A model generated the notes under the pieces. It searched no databases. It had not been told where the DNA came from and was given only the letters and a program-made list of their open reading frames with translations. A DNA stretch of 64,000 nt from contig CALUPW010000001.1 in NCBI GenBank assembly GCA_944322785.1, positions 186,001 through 250,000 on the forward strand. Direction: 5' to 3'. Both the position numbers and the translations under genes were made by a program. Below are positions 16,400-25,441 of this stretch, one piece after another (within the stretch, counting starts at the first letter, position 1; every line of letters begins with the position of its first letter). Origin of the DNA: Candidatus Gastranaerophilales bacterium. GTDB lineage: Bacteria; Cyanobacteriota; Vampirovibrionia; Gastranaerophilales; Gastranaerophilaceae.

Positions 16400-17948
16400 T
16401 TTTGGTGATGAAAAAGCATTAATAAAACATAACGGGTATGATTACAGTGCACAAGAAGTTAAAAAACTGATTTTGCCGCGTATTGCCTGGCTAAATATGC
16501 AAAAATGCAATAATTTGATTTTAACTGGTGAGGATAATTTTGAATTCGTTTTAAATTTTTTTGCCGGAATTTTTGCGGAAAAAGAGATTTTTCTTGTTGC
16601 CGACAAAACAAAAATTGAAACTTTCGGTGATGACTTCATAAAAAATATAGATCTTGCGGACTGTAAAAATTTGGAATTGAGAACACCGGATGCAAAGAAT
16701 GTTTTTATTAATTTGTTCACATCAGGGTCTACAGGTGAACCGAAACTAATTCGAAAAACACTTCAAAATCTCCTTAATGAGGCTGAAGATTTGATTAAAC
16801 AATTTCCGATACCAAAAGATTGTGTTTTTCTGACTACCGCCAAAATGTCACATATGTTTGGAATTGTTTTTGCTCTAATTTTCCCGCTTGCAAACGGAAA
16901 TCTTATTGATACAAATATGATAAAATTTCCGGAACAAATTAAATCGGATAATTTTGTTTTCATTACAACACCTTCATTTCTTGATAAAATGGCAAAATAC
17001 GACAACAATCCAAGAAAGCCGAAATATATTTTCACGGCAGGCGACAAACTTAACAATTCTGCTTTTGAGTATTTTGAAAAAGATTCAAATGTTGTTGAAA
17101 TTTACGGAAGTACCGAAAGCGGCACGGTTGCCTTCCGCACATCATCAAAAGATAGTTTTTTGACACCTTTAAAGAATGTTAAAGTCAGGGCGGATATAAA
17201 TAATCAAATTGTTGTTGAATCCCATTATTTTTTGGAAAATCTTTTAACATTAAATGATATTATTGAAAAATCAGGTAATAAATTCCGAATTCTCGGGCGT
17301 TCAGACAGGATTTTAAAAGTTCAGGAAAAAAGAATTTCTGCAGTTGAGCTGGAAAATATTTTAAATAAACATGAATTTATTGAAAATTCATACTGTCTTA
17401 AAACCGGAGAAAAAGTCGGTGCCGCAATTGTTTTAACCGGAAAAGGGCGGGAAAAACTTCTGGAAACAGGCTCTGCAGAATTGATAAAATTAATAAAGGC
17501 GTATGTAAAAAAATCTTCTGAAATAGTTCCGCAAAAGTGGCGTTTTTTGTATGAAATACCAAAAAATTCTGCCGGCAAAACAGACAAAACGAAAATTGAA
17601 AATATTTTCGGGCTGAATTTGTCAATGCCTTTTGTTATTGATAAAAAGATAACGGAAAATGGTGCTGAAATAAAACTGATATTTTTAAAGAACTCAAACT
17701 TTTTTAAAGGGCATTTCCCTGACGTTGCGATTTTGCCGGGAGTTGTCCAGTTATTTTTCGCACATTTTTTAGCAGAAGATGTGTTTGATGAAAAAATTTC
17801 AATGAAAAAAATAAAGAAAATTAAATTTTCCCGTGTTATAAAACCGGAAAGAGAAGTTATCTTAAAACTTAAAAATAGTGAATTGTCGGTTGATTTTATT
17901 TTTAAGGATTCTGAAAATCAGTTTTCATCCGGAACTTTTATAAAATAA
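16392..17948 (+). CDS. acyl-ACP/CoA ligase fused to a hotdog dehydratase (ApeH-ApeI-type fusion)
   Basis: 518 residues from the ATG at 16392 (an upstream in-frame ATG at 16347 lies inside the preceding gene). The AMP-binding domain has TSGSTGEPKLIRK (about residue 111), YGSTESG and GRSDR; a C-terminal KTDK supplies the catalytic lysine region. From about residue 415 a FabA/FabZ-like hotdog follows, with GHFPDVAILPGVVQLFFAHF (His about 440). The ligase would activate the aryl acid starter; the hotdog would dehydrate, or hydrolyse, chain intermediates. In enterobacterial clusters these are separate genes, so the fusion links the two steps physically. Confidence 0.85.
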   Translation: MFNFGDEKALIKHNGYDYSAQEVKKLILPRIAWLNMQKCNNLILTGEDNFEFVLNFFAGIFAEKEIFLVADKTKIETFGDDFIKNIDLADCKNLELRTPDAKNVFINLFTSGSTGEPKLIRKTLQNLLNEAEDLIKQFPIPKDCVFLTTAKMSHMFGIVFALIFPLANGNLIDTNMIKFPEQIKSDNFVFITTPSFLDKMAKYDNNPRKPKYIFTAGDKLNNSAFEYFEKDSNVVEIYGSTESGTVAFRTSSKDSFLTPLKNVKVRADINNQIVVESHYFLENLLTLNDIIEKSGNKFRILGRSDRILKVQEKRISAVELENILNKHEFIENSYCLKTGEKVGAAIVLTGKGREKLLETGSAELIKLIKAYVKKSSEIVPQKWRFLYEIPKNSAGKTDKTKIENIFGLNLSMPFVIDKKITENGAEIKLIFLKNSNFFKGHFPDVAILPGVVQLFFAHFLAEDVFDEKISMKKIKKIKFSRVIKPEREVILKLKNSELSVDFIFKDSENQFSSGTFIK

Positions 17949-17982
17949 TCTTTTAGGTTATAATTTTTTTAAAGAGGGTTTT

Positions 17983-18399
17983 ATGAAGAGAATTGAAAGA
18001 GATACAATAATTGAAATTCCGTTTTATGATCTGGATCCGATGAATGTCGTATGGCACGGAAACTACATCAAATACACGGAAATTGCCCGCTGCAATCTTC
18101 TTGATAAAATCGGATACAGTTATGAGGAGATGAAAGCTGACGGAGTTATGTATCCTGTGGCTAAGATGGAGATGAAATTTATAAAACCTGCGGTTTTTGC
18201 CCAGAAAATAATCGCAACGGCTATTATAGATGAAATAGAACCGTCGCTTAATATGCGGTACGTGATTAAAGACGCAAAGACGGAGGAAATTATCTTTAAA
18301 GCAAAAACAATGCAAATTTGTGTTGATTTTAAATCCGGTACAAGTCTTTACGAAGCGCCTGAAAAATTTAAAAAAGGAATTGAATGTTTAAATATGTAA
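17983..18399 (+). CDS. acyl-ACP/CoA thioesterase, 4HBT hotdog (ApeK-type)
   Basis: 138 residues of the YbgC/4-hydroxybenzoyl-CoA thioesterase family. FYDLDPMNVVWHGNYIKYTE (residues 14-33) carries the catalytic Asp18 and the HGNY block. It would hydrolyse an aryl or polyene thioester as an editing or release step. GAGGG precedes the ATG; it overlaps the next gene by 16 bases. Confidence 0.85.
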   Translation: MKRIERDTIIEIPFYDLDPMNVVWHGNYIKYTEIARCNLLDKIGYSYEEMKADGVMYPVAKMEMKFIKPAVFAQKIIATAIIDEIEPSLNMRYVIKDAKTEEIIFKAKTMQICVDFKSGTSLYEAPEKFKKGIECLNM

Positions 18400-18902
18400 C
18401 AATTTTATTTTCATTAATATTTTTTTCATCAACTGTATTTGCGGCAGATATTTTTGAATACCCTGCAAAAGCAAAGGATGTTGCGGAAAAATTACCGCCT
18501 CTAAACAGTGTTGAATGTACTTTTAATCAGGAAAAAACCTTCAAAAACAAAACTCTCAAATCGGGCGGAAATTTTCAATTTATAAAAGATAAAGGCGTTA
18601 TTTTTGAAACGCTTTACCCCGTCCGGTCAACATCTTCATACACATCAAATCAGAATAAACAAATAAATGAGGTTATAAAAGGTATTGCAAACAAGGACTA
18701 CTCATTTATAAACAAAAATTTCAATCTGTTTTATTTTGAGCAGGGCGGCAGCTGGACGGTTGCATTAAAACCAAAAGAAAAATCACCTGCTGCTTCGCAG
18801 CTTGAAAGTATAATAATTTCCGGTAAAACAGATATCAAAAAAATTGATATAAAAACACTTAACGGGAACAATACATCAATAAACTTTTCGTGCGGGATAT
18901 GA
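18384..18902 (+). CDS. LolA-like periplasmic carrier (ApeL-type)
   Basis: 172 residues with a signal peptide (FKYVTILFSLIFFSSTVFA, cleavage before ADIF) and a LolA/outer-membrane lipoprotein carrier fold (FNQEKTFKNKTLKSGGNFQF). In such clusters it is thought to carry the lipid-linked polyene across the periplasm. Its stop overlaps the exporter start as ATGA, giving one transport module. Confidence 0.75.
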   Translation: MFKYVTILFSLIFFSSTVFAADIFEYPAKAKDVAEKLPPLNSVECTFNQEKTFKNKTLKSGGNFQFIKDKGVIFETLYPVRSTSSYTSNQNKQINEVIKGIANKDYSFINKNFNLFYFEQGGSWTVALKPKEKSPAASQLESIIISGKTDIKKIDIKTLNGNNTSINFSCGI

Positions 18903-21019
18903 AAAAGATAAATATTTTAAGAATTTTATTTGTTATAATTTTGGGCATTATCGCTTTTTTTGCGTTGTCTAATCCCAAAAAAGTTGAAACAAATCTGTTA
19001 AAAGCGTTCTTTTCAAACGGTGCAAAAGACGAAGTCCTTGTAGATTTGAGCGGAAAATACTCCTCAAATATAAACGTTCTTTTTGAAAGCGAAAATCTTG
19101 AACTTCTTGAAAAAGCCAGAGAACATTTTGAAAAACAGATTGATAAAAAAAGTTTTGTTGTAGAAAAAAAAGATGTTCAAAAAACGCTTGACTTTTACAA
19201 AAAATATAAAAACAATCTTTTGTCCGATAACGATTACAAACTTTTAAAGTCCGGGGATTTTGAGAGAGTTTCGCAAAATGCACTTGACAATATTTACAAT
19301 CCGTTCGGATTTTCCATTCTTCCTGTTGAAGAAGATCCTTTCTACCTGTTTACTGATTTTTTGACAGAGTTAGGACAGGCGGGAATTGCAGGAACTATCA
19401 ACGGAAAATATTATGAAGTTATAAATTTAAAAGTTGATGACAATCTGTCACTTTCGCCTTCTTTGATGAATAAGGAAGTTGCAAAACTCATAAAGCTTCA
19501 AAAATTGTACAACAACAAAGAGCTTAATACATATTTAACAGGTGCACCTGTGCATGCTTATTATGCGAGCGAAAGTTCAATGAATGAAATTAATCTTATT
19601 TGTATAATTTCAACAATTTTTGTAGGCGGTTTGATTTTCTGGTATTTCCGCTCTTTAAAAATTCTTATTCCTGTCCTGCTCAGCCTAGCACTCGGTATGG
19701 GAACCGGATTTTGTGTTACATCTTTGATATTTTCGTCTATCCATATTTTAACATTCGTTTTTTCAACAACTTTAATCGGAATTTGTGTGGATTATTCATT
19801 CCACTATCTTATGGAATGTGATATCAAAAAAATAATAAAAAGTTTGACAGTCAGTATGGTTTCAACTGTTCTGGCGCTTTTAATTCTGTCGTTTTCGGGT
19901 ATTGAACTTTTAAAACAAATTTCTGTTTTTACGTCAACCGGACTTGTGACGGTCTATCTTTTCGTAATCCTTTTTTACGGATTGCTGCCCCGCCAAAGTT
20001 CAAAACATATTTTTAATTTTAAATTTGACAAAAGAATTTTAGTTATATTTTTTCTTGTAATTGCGGCAGGGCTTTATAAAATACAATTCAATGATGATAT
20101 AAGAACAATGTACAAGCCTTCAAAAGAAATGCTGAATGCAGAAAAACTTTATCAAACCGTAACCGGCAAAAATTCAAATACATCGTTTATTATAGTAAAT
20201 GGCGGAGATTTACAGACAATTCTTGAAAAAGAAGAGCAAATCGGTGAAAAATTGTCAGATAATAATATTGCGTATTATTCTCTCAGTCGTTTTGTTCCAT
20301 CCATTAAACGCCAGAAAGAAAATCAACAGCTTGTTAAAGAACTTTATGATAAAAAACTTTCTGTTTTTTCAGAATTTTTAACACAAACTGATATCAAAAA
20401 TTTAAAAATGTTTAATCAATCAGTTATTCCACAAGATGTATTTCAAAATGTAAATCAGCTTAAGGAGTTTGTTATTGACAAAAACAATTCTATTATGATT
20501 GTTTACGATTTGCAAAATCCTGAAATTATTAAAGGAATACCCGATGTCAGATATATAAATTTAACAAAAGAAATTTCAGGCGGAATAAAAAATGTGAGAA
20601 TTGCGGTTTTGAAAATTCTTTCACCGATTTATATTATTTTATATCTGATTCTTGGATTTATTTTTTCATTTAAAAATGCACACAAAATTATTTTTCCCTC
20701 AGTTCTTGCGAGTTTGTTTGCGATTTCTGCGGTAAGTCTTTTTGAACCGTTGAATCTTTTTCATATCCTTGCGATATTTTTGATAACCGGTTTCGGGCTT
20801 GATTATTCGGTTTTCAGATACAACGGTTCAAAAAATTCCAGCGATGCCGTGTTCATCTCCTGTATTACGACCGTATTTTCGTTTTCACTGTTGTCATTAA
20901 CCAGTTTCCAATTGATAAGTTCACTGGGATTTGTGCTTGCATTGGGGCTGCTAAGTTCATATATTTTGAGCCTTGCCTTGATATCAAAAGACTTTGATGA
21001 GGCAAGAGAAACCATATAG
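18899..21019 (+). CDS. MMPL/RND-type exporter (ApeM-type)
   Basis: 706 residues with two repeats, each a large extracytoplasmic domain followed by about five to six membrane helices (about residues 225-370 and 575-700). FSTTLIGICVDYSFHYLMECD and ITGFGLDYSVFRY carry the G-x-x-x-D-Y proton-relay motif of MMPL proteins. It would lift the polyene lipid out of the inner membrane to the LolA-like partner. I take the ATG at 18899 rather than a GTG three codons upstream. The last 217 bases overlap a phosphopantetheinyl transferase frame on the other strand. Confidence 0.88.
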   Translation: MKKINILRILFVIILGIIAFFALSNPKKVETNLLKAFFSNGAKDEVLVDLSGKYSSNINVLFESENLELLEKAREHFEKQIDKKSFVVEKKDVQKTLDFYKKYKNNLLSDNDYKLLKSGDFERVSQNALDNIYNPFGFSILPVEEDPFYLFTDFLTELGQAGIAGTINGKYYEVINLKVDDNLSLSPSLMNKEVAKLIKLQKLYNNKELNTYLTGAPVHAYYASESSMNEINLICIISTIFVGGLIFWYFRSLKILIPVLLSLALGMGTGFCVTSLIFSSIHILTFVFSTTLIGICVDYSFHYLMECDIKKIIKSLTVSMVSTVLALLILSFSGIELLKQISVFTSTGLVTVYLFVILFYGLLPRQSSKHIFNFKFDKRILVIFFLVIAAGLYKIQFNDDIRTMYKPSKEMLNAEKLYQTVTGKNSNTSFIIVNGGDLQTILEKEEQIGEKLSDNNIAYYSLSRFVPSIKRQKENQQLVKELYDKKLSVFSEFLTQTDIKNLKMFNQSVIPQDVFQNVNQLKEFVIDKNNSIMIVYDLQNPEIIKGIPDVRYINLTKEISGGIKNVRIAVLKILSPIYIILYLILGFIFSFKNAHKIIFPSVLASLFAISAVSLFEPLNLFHILAIFLITGFGLDYSVFRYNGSKNSSDAVFISCITTVFSFSLLSLTSFQLISSLGFVLALGLLSSYILSLALISKDFDEARETI

Positions 21020-21474
21020 TCAGGAAGTAATTTGAATGTGACTGCGGATTTTTTTGTATCCTGAAGTTTTAGTCCGGCCTCATAGGCAGTCCAAAATGCA
21101 TAGAAAGTTTCTTTATCTATTTTTTCAGGAGTTAGTTTGTAATAGTTAAAAATTCTTTCAAAATTTCTCGGACGCATAAATTCAACATCGGCGCCGGTAC
21201 TTTTGTTATCAAATGCCGCAATAACCAGATTTCTGCTATGTGAAATACTGAAATGTAAATCTTTGTTGTTTACAAAATAAGGTTTTTGATTGTCTATCTC
21301 AATTTCGGCGTCTGTTCTGTTGTAAAAATTAAGACACACCATTTTTACAAGCAATCTGCCGAATGCGTATTCCCTACGCCTTTTGGCGAGTGCATGGTTT
21401 TTGCCGAAGTTGTCTATAATAAATTTAATTTCCTGTCTTGTGAAATTTTTATGGTTAATAAAAAATATATCCAT
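20803..21474 (-). CDS. 4'-phosphopantetheinyl transferase (Sfp type)
   Basis: 223 residues from the ATG at 21474. Blocks: AKRRREYAFGRLLVKM, LHFSISHSRNLVIAAF, TGADVEFMRPRNFERI (Mg-binding Asp/Glu) and FYAFWTAYEAGLKLQ, the W-x-x-x-E-A-x-x-K motif. It converts apo-ACPs to holo-ACPs and so activates both carrier proteins of this cluster. The recognisable family ends at about residue 160; the remaining 60 codons run antisense through the end of the exporter gene, an unusual convergent overlap of 217 bases. The start codon is 14 bases from the divergent methyltransferase start. Confidence 0.85.
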   Translation of the reverse strand: MDIFFINHKNFTRQEIKFIIDNFGKNHALAKRRREYAFGRLLVKMVCLNFYNRTDAEIEIDNQKPYFVNNKDLHFSISHSRNLVIAAFDNKSTGADVEFMRPRNFERIFNYYKLTPEKIDKETFYAFWTAYEAGLKLQDTKKSAVTFKLLPDYMVSLASSKSFDIKARLKIYELSSPNASTNPSELINWKLVNDNSENENTVVIQEMNTASLEFFEPLYLKTE

Positions 21475-21488
21475 GCTAAAATAATACC

Positions 21489-22568
21489 ATGGGAACGGAA
21501 AAAACTGCAAAAATTAAATACAGAAGAAAGCATAATAAAAAAGGTTCAAAAGTCGAGGCGCTTTCAAATGCTCAAAAAATTGCATTTGCGCCGTTTACAT
21601 TTCAGGCTGTTGCATCCATGCTTGATTTCGGAATTTTAAACTTTCTTGATAAAAATTCAGCTGATTTAGATACAATAATTAAAGCCTGCAGCATTTCAAA
21701 ATATACTGCCCTAACACTTTTGCAGGCCGGATATTATTCCGGAATTGTTGAAAAAAATGATGAAATTTATTCTCTTTCCCTGCTCGGCGAATGTTTTTTG
21801 CATGATGAAATGACAGTAAATAATTTTAATTTTATGCGGGATGTTTGTTATCTGGGGGCAAACGAGCTTACAGAGTCTTTTCAAAAAAGTGTTCCGGCAG
21901 GCTTACAAAAATATTTTGTAAATTCTCTGACGATTTATCCTCATGTGCCGAATTTACCTGAAAAAGCAAAAAAATCCTGGTATGATTTTGATTATTTTTA
22001 TTCGGATAACTGTTTTGAAGAAGTTTTAAAAATAATTTTCAAAGACGGAGTAACAGATATTTTTGATATCGGAGGTAATGCCGGAAAATTTGAAAAAGTC
22101 TGCCTAAATAAATATCCGGATTGTCATGTAAATATTATTGACCTTCCGGTTAATGAAAAAATTGCGAAAAATAATGTAAATTCCCCCAATTTGAAATTTT
22201 ACGGGGTTGATTTGCTCTCGGATGACAAATTGCCAGAGATTTCAGGTGCTGTTTTAATGAGCCAGTTTATTGATTGTTTTTCGGAAGTTCAGGTTAAAAG
22301 TATCCTTGAAAAAGTTAAAAAATTTTCAAAAAAAGGTACGAAAATATATATTCTTGAACCGATAATGGATAATCAGGAGTTTGAAGGTGCATCGTTTGCA
22401 ATTTCTCATATTTCGCTTTATTTTACCTGCATGGCAAACGGCAACAGCAAAATGTACACCCTGAATGAACTTACGTCAATGGTTAAGAATTCGGGGCTTA
22501 GAATTGACAAAATCCATACAAATGTCGGACTTCACTGTTATACACTTCTGGAGTGCAGCGTTGTATGA
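21489..22568 (+). CDS. SAM-dependent methyltransferase of the polyene cluster (ApeB-like)
   Basis: 359 residues. The N-terminal half (QKIAFAPFTFQAVASMLDFG) resembles the dimerisation helices of O-methyltransferases. The SAM site is DIFDIGGNAGKFEKV (about residue 192), then VNIIDLP and ISGAVLMSQFIDCFS. Probably methylates the aryl head or a hydroxyl of the polyene (inference from context; several characterised clusters encode a methyltransferase). No Shine-Dalgarno; TAAAAT ends 6 bases before the ATG. Overlaps the next gene by ATGA. Confidence 0.75.
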   Translation: MGTEKTAKIKYRRKHNKKGSKVEALSNAQKIAFAPFTFQAVASMLDFGILNFLDKNSADLDTIIKACSISKYTALTLLQAGYYSGIVEKNDEIYSLSLLGECFLHDEMTVNNFNFMRDVCYLGANELTESFQKSVPAGLQKYFVNSLTIYPHVPNLPEKAKKSWYDFDYFYSDNCFEEVLKIIFKDGVTDIFDIGGNAGKFEKVCLNKYPDCHVNIIDLPVNEKIAKNNVNSPNLKFYGVDLLSDDKLPEISGAVLMSQFIDCFSEVQVKSILEKVKKFSKKGTKIYILEPIMDNQEFEGASFAISHISLYFTCMANGNSKMYTLNELTSMVKNSGLRIDKIHTNVGLHCYTLLECSVV

Positions 22569-23464
22569 AACAGTGGTATGAGATTAAAGAGCAGGCCGCA
22601 GGAGAAAAACGTTTGTGGCTTTTGTGGCATATTTATAAAATTTTCGGGAAACGTGCAATAAATTTCATCGCTTTTTTTGTTACTTTTTTCACATTTATTT
22701 TTGCAAAAGACATAAGAAAATATTCAAAAAAATATCTCACGGTAATTTCCGGTTTAACCGGAATAAAACCTTCTATATTCAATCAATTCAGACATTTTTT
22801 ATCATATTCACATGTTTTGACGGACAAAGTGGAAATTTTTTCAAACAACTTTGATAAAGAAAAAGTGCTTTTTGCATCATCAGGCGAGCGTGAACTTTTG
22901 TATTCGGATTTGGATAAAAAGAAAGGGGTGTTTTTTATATGTACCCACGTGGGTAATACTGATGTTATGCGGACATTTTTTATAAACAATGTGCGTAATC
23001 CGGAGCTTAAAGTGAATGTTTTTTTCAGCCGTACACAAAGTCAAATTTTTAACGGATTTATAAAAAAAATTTCAACGGAAATTCCATTGATACCATATCT
23101 TGTAGAAGATATCGGTGTTGATACGGCAATCAGATTGAAAGACAGTCTTGATGAAGGAAACATTGCATTTATTGCAGGTGACAGAGTTGCAGAAAATTCA
23201 AATGGGGCAGTTTTTGAAGCTGAACTATTTAATCATAAAGTAAAATTTCCGGTCGGCAGTTTTAAACTTGCTCAACTAATGGAAGTTCCAATCTACTTTA
23301 TAAGCGCATTAAAAACTAAAAACGACACCTATACAATCCACCTTGAAAAACATCATTTTACAGACCTTTCAAATCTGCAGGAGTCTTATGTAAAATTTAT
23401 TGAAAGGATTACTCTTTTAAGTCCATTGCAGTTTTATCATTTTTACGACTTGTTTTTCGATTAA
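22565..23464 (+). CDS. LpxL/HtrB-family lipid acyltransferase
   Basis: 299 residues from the ATG at 22565. The HX4D motif is CTHVGNTDVM (His about residue 128), and GNIAFIAGDRVAENSNG is the second conserved block; an N-terminal membrane stretch lies at residues 30-50. Enterobacterial ApeJ is a two-part glycosyltransferase/acyltransferase; this protein has only the acyltransferase part and no glycosyltransferase is present in the cluster. It may attach the polyene to a sugar or lipid acceptor, or act in lipid A assembly. Confidence 0.75.
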   Translation: MKQWYEIKEQAAGEKRLWLLWHIYKIFGKRAINFIAFFVTFFTFIFAKDIRKYSKKYLTVISGLTGIKPSIFNQFRHFLSYSHVLTDKVEIFSNNFDKEKVLFASSGERELLYSDLDKKKGVFFICTHVGNTDVMRTFFINNVRNPELKVNVFFSRTQSQIFNGFIKKISTEIPLIPYLVEDIGVDTAIRLKDSLDEGNIAFIAGDRVAENSNGAVFEAELFNHKVKFPVGSFKLAQLMEVPIYFISALKTKNDTYTIHLEKHHFTDLSNLQESYVKFIERITLLSPLQFYHFYDLFFD

Positions 23465-23515
23465 TTAGACAACAGGCGGATTTTTGTCATATTGTTTTAA
23501 TTCTAAAATTTTTTT

Positions 23516-24121
23516 ATGATGAAAAGGCTGCTTGCACTTTTAATATTTTCAAATTCGTTTTTTCAAAGTCAAAGCTTTGCAAACGATAATTTTTCAACGA
23601 ATCTTGCAGCCTTGAAAATTCATCACAATCTGTCGTCCGGATGTTTTAAGGGAGATAAATACAAACTTGTTCCGTATTCTGTTAATTGGAATACAAAAGA
23701 TGAATTTTTAAAAAGAGTTTGTCAACGTTATCCTTATTTATACCGTGCTTTAAAGAAAAACGGGTTTCCCGCTCTTGCAAGCCATAAATATATTTTTATT
23801 TATGACAAAACTATTGATAAAAAAGAATTTGATACAATAAAATTTCAGATACCCGAAAAGTCAACAATTTTAAGAATTACTCATCTGACAGATTATTTTG
23901 AAACCGGAGATTTTACCTATGAATTGTTTTTATTTAACAGTCAAAATTCCTGCATACAAAAACGTGCGGTTATGAAAAATCTTTCAAATGAATTTTACGA
24001 AAATAACGGAATTATAATGAAATCAATAGTTTTAGATTCATCAAAATATGATACCGGATTGTATGTCGTTTCAAATTATAAGAACAAAAGAAGTTATGCG
24101 ATCCTTTTTGAATTTTTATAA
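23516..24121 (+). CDS. secreted protein of unknown function at the end of the polyene cluster
   Basis: 201 residues with a signal peptide (MMKRLLALLIFSNSFFQSQSFAND). The mature part has three cysteines and the pattern WNTKDEFLKRVCQRYPYLY; I do not recognise the family. There is no lipobox Cys. Position after the pigment genes suggests a periplasmic helper such as the ApeN-like proteins, but there is no sequence support for that. TAAAAT at 23504-23509 lies 6 bases before the ATG and no Shine-Dalgarno is present, so it seems to be transcribed on its own. Confidence 0.7.
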   Translation: MMKRLLALLIFSNSFFQSQSFANDNFSTNLAALKIHHNLSSGCFKGDKYKLVPYSVNWNTKDEFLKRVCQRYPYLYRALKKNGFPALASHKYIFIYDKTIDKKEFDTIKFQIPEKSTILRITHLTDYFETGDFTYELFLFNSQNSCIQKRAVMKNLSNEFYENNGIIMKSIVLDSSKYDTGLYVVSNYKNKRSYAILFEFL

Positions 24122-24141
24122 ATTTTGAATATAATTTACAG

Positions 24142-24216
24142 AATTTCATGAAATTTACTCTAAACGGTGGATAATTCTAGAGTTTTATTGACAATCATTT
24201 TCAAATAGTTTAAATG
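24142..24216 (+). promoter_or_regulatory. promoter region of the RND efflux operon with a possible operator
   Basis: A perfect TTGACA -35 (24188-24193) is followed after 17 bases by TAAATG (24211-24216). Just upstream is a 14-base perfect palindrome AATTTCATGAAATT (24142-24155) that could bind a dimeric regulator. No regulator gene is adjacent. Confidence 0.4.
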
Positions 24217-24256
24217 TAAAATTAGGAGATTCTACTGTTTAAAGTTGGAGAGATTT

Positions 24257-25441
24257 ATGAAAATAAAAATAACACGAAAACGTGCAGCAATTGCAATTAT
24301 ATTGATAATTATTCTTCCGATTATTTATAACAAAGTGACCGCTCAGATTGCGGCCTATGTGCAGCGTAAAGCAATGATGATGCCAAAAGAAGTCGTTGTT
24401 GACAATCCTCATATTGAAAGCGTAAATGTTTCGGCTGAAGCAACAGGACGTGTTGAGGCAAAATATTCAATTGATGTTGTTGCTCGTGTTCCGGGATTTT
24501 TGATAAAAAAATATTTTAAAGAAGGTGATTTTGTGAAAAAAGGTCAGCTTCTTTTCCAGATTGACCCCAGAGAATATGAATATGAAGTGAAAAACTCTGC
24601 AGCCAACGTAAATCAATACAGTGCTCTTTTAAAAAATGCACAACAGGAATTGAACAGAGCAAACGCACTTATAAAAGAAGATTTGATAAGCCGTTCCGAT
24701 GTAGACTCAAGCCTTGCAACAAGAAACCAGAACAGAGCGCTTCTTGATGCTGCCAGACAACAGCTCGAAATTGCAAAGCTTAATTTAGGGTACACTTCAA
24801 TAAAATCTCCGATTGACGGCAGAATCGGTAAAGTAAATATAACCGAAGGCAACTATGTAACTGCAACTTCAGGTGCTCTTGTAAACGTTGCAAGTACAAA
24901 CCCCGTTTATGTCACATTCAGCCTGAAAAGCGATGATTTTGGCAAACTCTTGAGAGCAAGCAACCAGTTTAAAGATGTTGAAGTTAAAGTTCAATTCAGC
25001 GACGGAAGCTGGTATGAAAAAATCGGTACGATAAACTTTGTAGATAACAGAATTGATGAAAACTCCGGTTCAATCACACTCCGTGCAACATTTGAAAATC
25101 CGAAAAGCTGGCTTGTTCCGGGGGATTATATGAAAGTTGAGTTGACTGCGCCTAAAGTGGTTGATTTTATGACTATCCCTCAATCCTGCACAAAAGGCGA
25201 TGCAATGAGCGGATATTATGTATGGGCGGTTGAAGATGATAAAGCTGTCCGCAAAAATATTGAAGTTTCTGATGAAATAAATAACAACTGGGTTATTAAA
25301 AGCGGTTTGAAAAATTCTGATGTAGTTGTTGTTTCCGGTATCCAAAATATAGCCGCAGAAGGTCAAAAATTAAAACCGCTCAGAAAAACAGAAAATGAAG
25401 ATAAAAAGCAGGTAAAATCCGATGAAAAAGATAATATTTGA
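24257..25441 (+). CDS. RND efflux periplasmic adaptor (membrane fusion protein)
   Basis: 394 residues from the ATG at 24257, chosen for the GGAGAG 5 bases upstream; a TTG four codons earlier is also in frame. An N-terminal membrane anchor (residues 9-25) is followed by a lipoyl half-motif ([20 protein letters not shown]), a short coiled-coil hairpin, the second lipoyl half ([24 protein letters not shown]) and a beta-barrel domain. It links the pump at 25422 with the TolC-type channel at 28682. Its end overlaps the pump gene by 20 bases. Confidence 0.92.
   Translation: MKIKITRKRAAIAIILIIILPIIYNKVTAQIAAYVQRKAMMMPKEVVVDNPHIESVNVSAEATGRVEAKYSIDVVARVPGFLIKKYFKEGDFVKKGQLLFQIDPREYEYEVKNSAANVNQYSALLKNAQQELNRANALIKEDLISRSDVDSSLATRNQNRALLDAARQQLEIAKLNLGYTSIKSPIDGRIGKVNITEGNYVTATSGALVNVASTNPVYVTFSLKSDDFGKLLRASNQFKDVEVKVQFSDGSWYEKIGTINFVDNRIDENSGSITLRATFENPKSWLVPGDYMKVELTAPKVVDFMTIPQSCTKGDAMSGYYVWAVEDDKAVRKNIEVSDEINNNWVIKSGLKNSDVVVVSGIQNIAAEGQKLKPLRKTENEDKKQVKSDEKDNI

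Noticed and set aside
24613-24852. minus-strand frames inside the efflux genes and other long genes
   Set aside because: They are shadows of the plus-strand genes in another frame, with implausible composition and no start signals.
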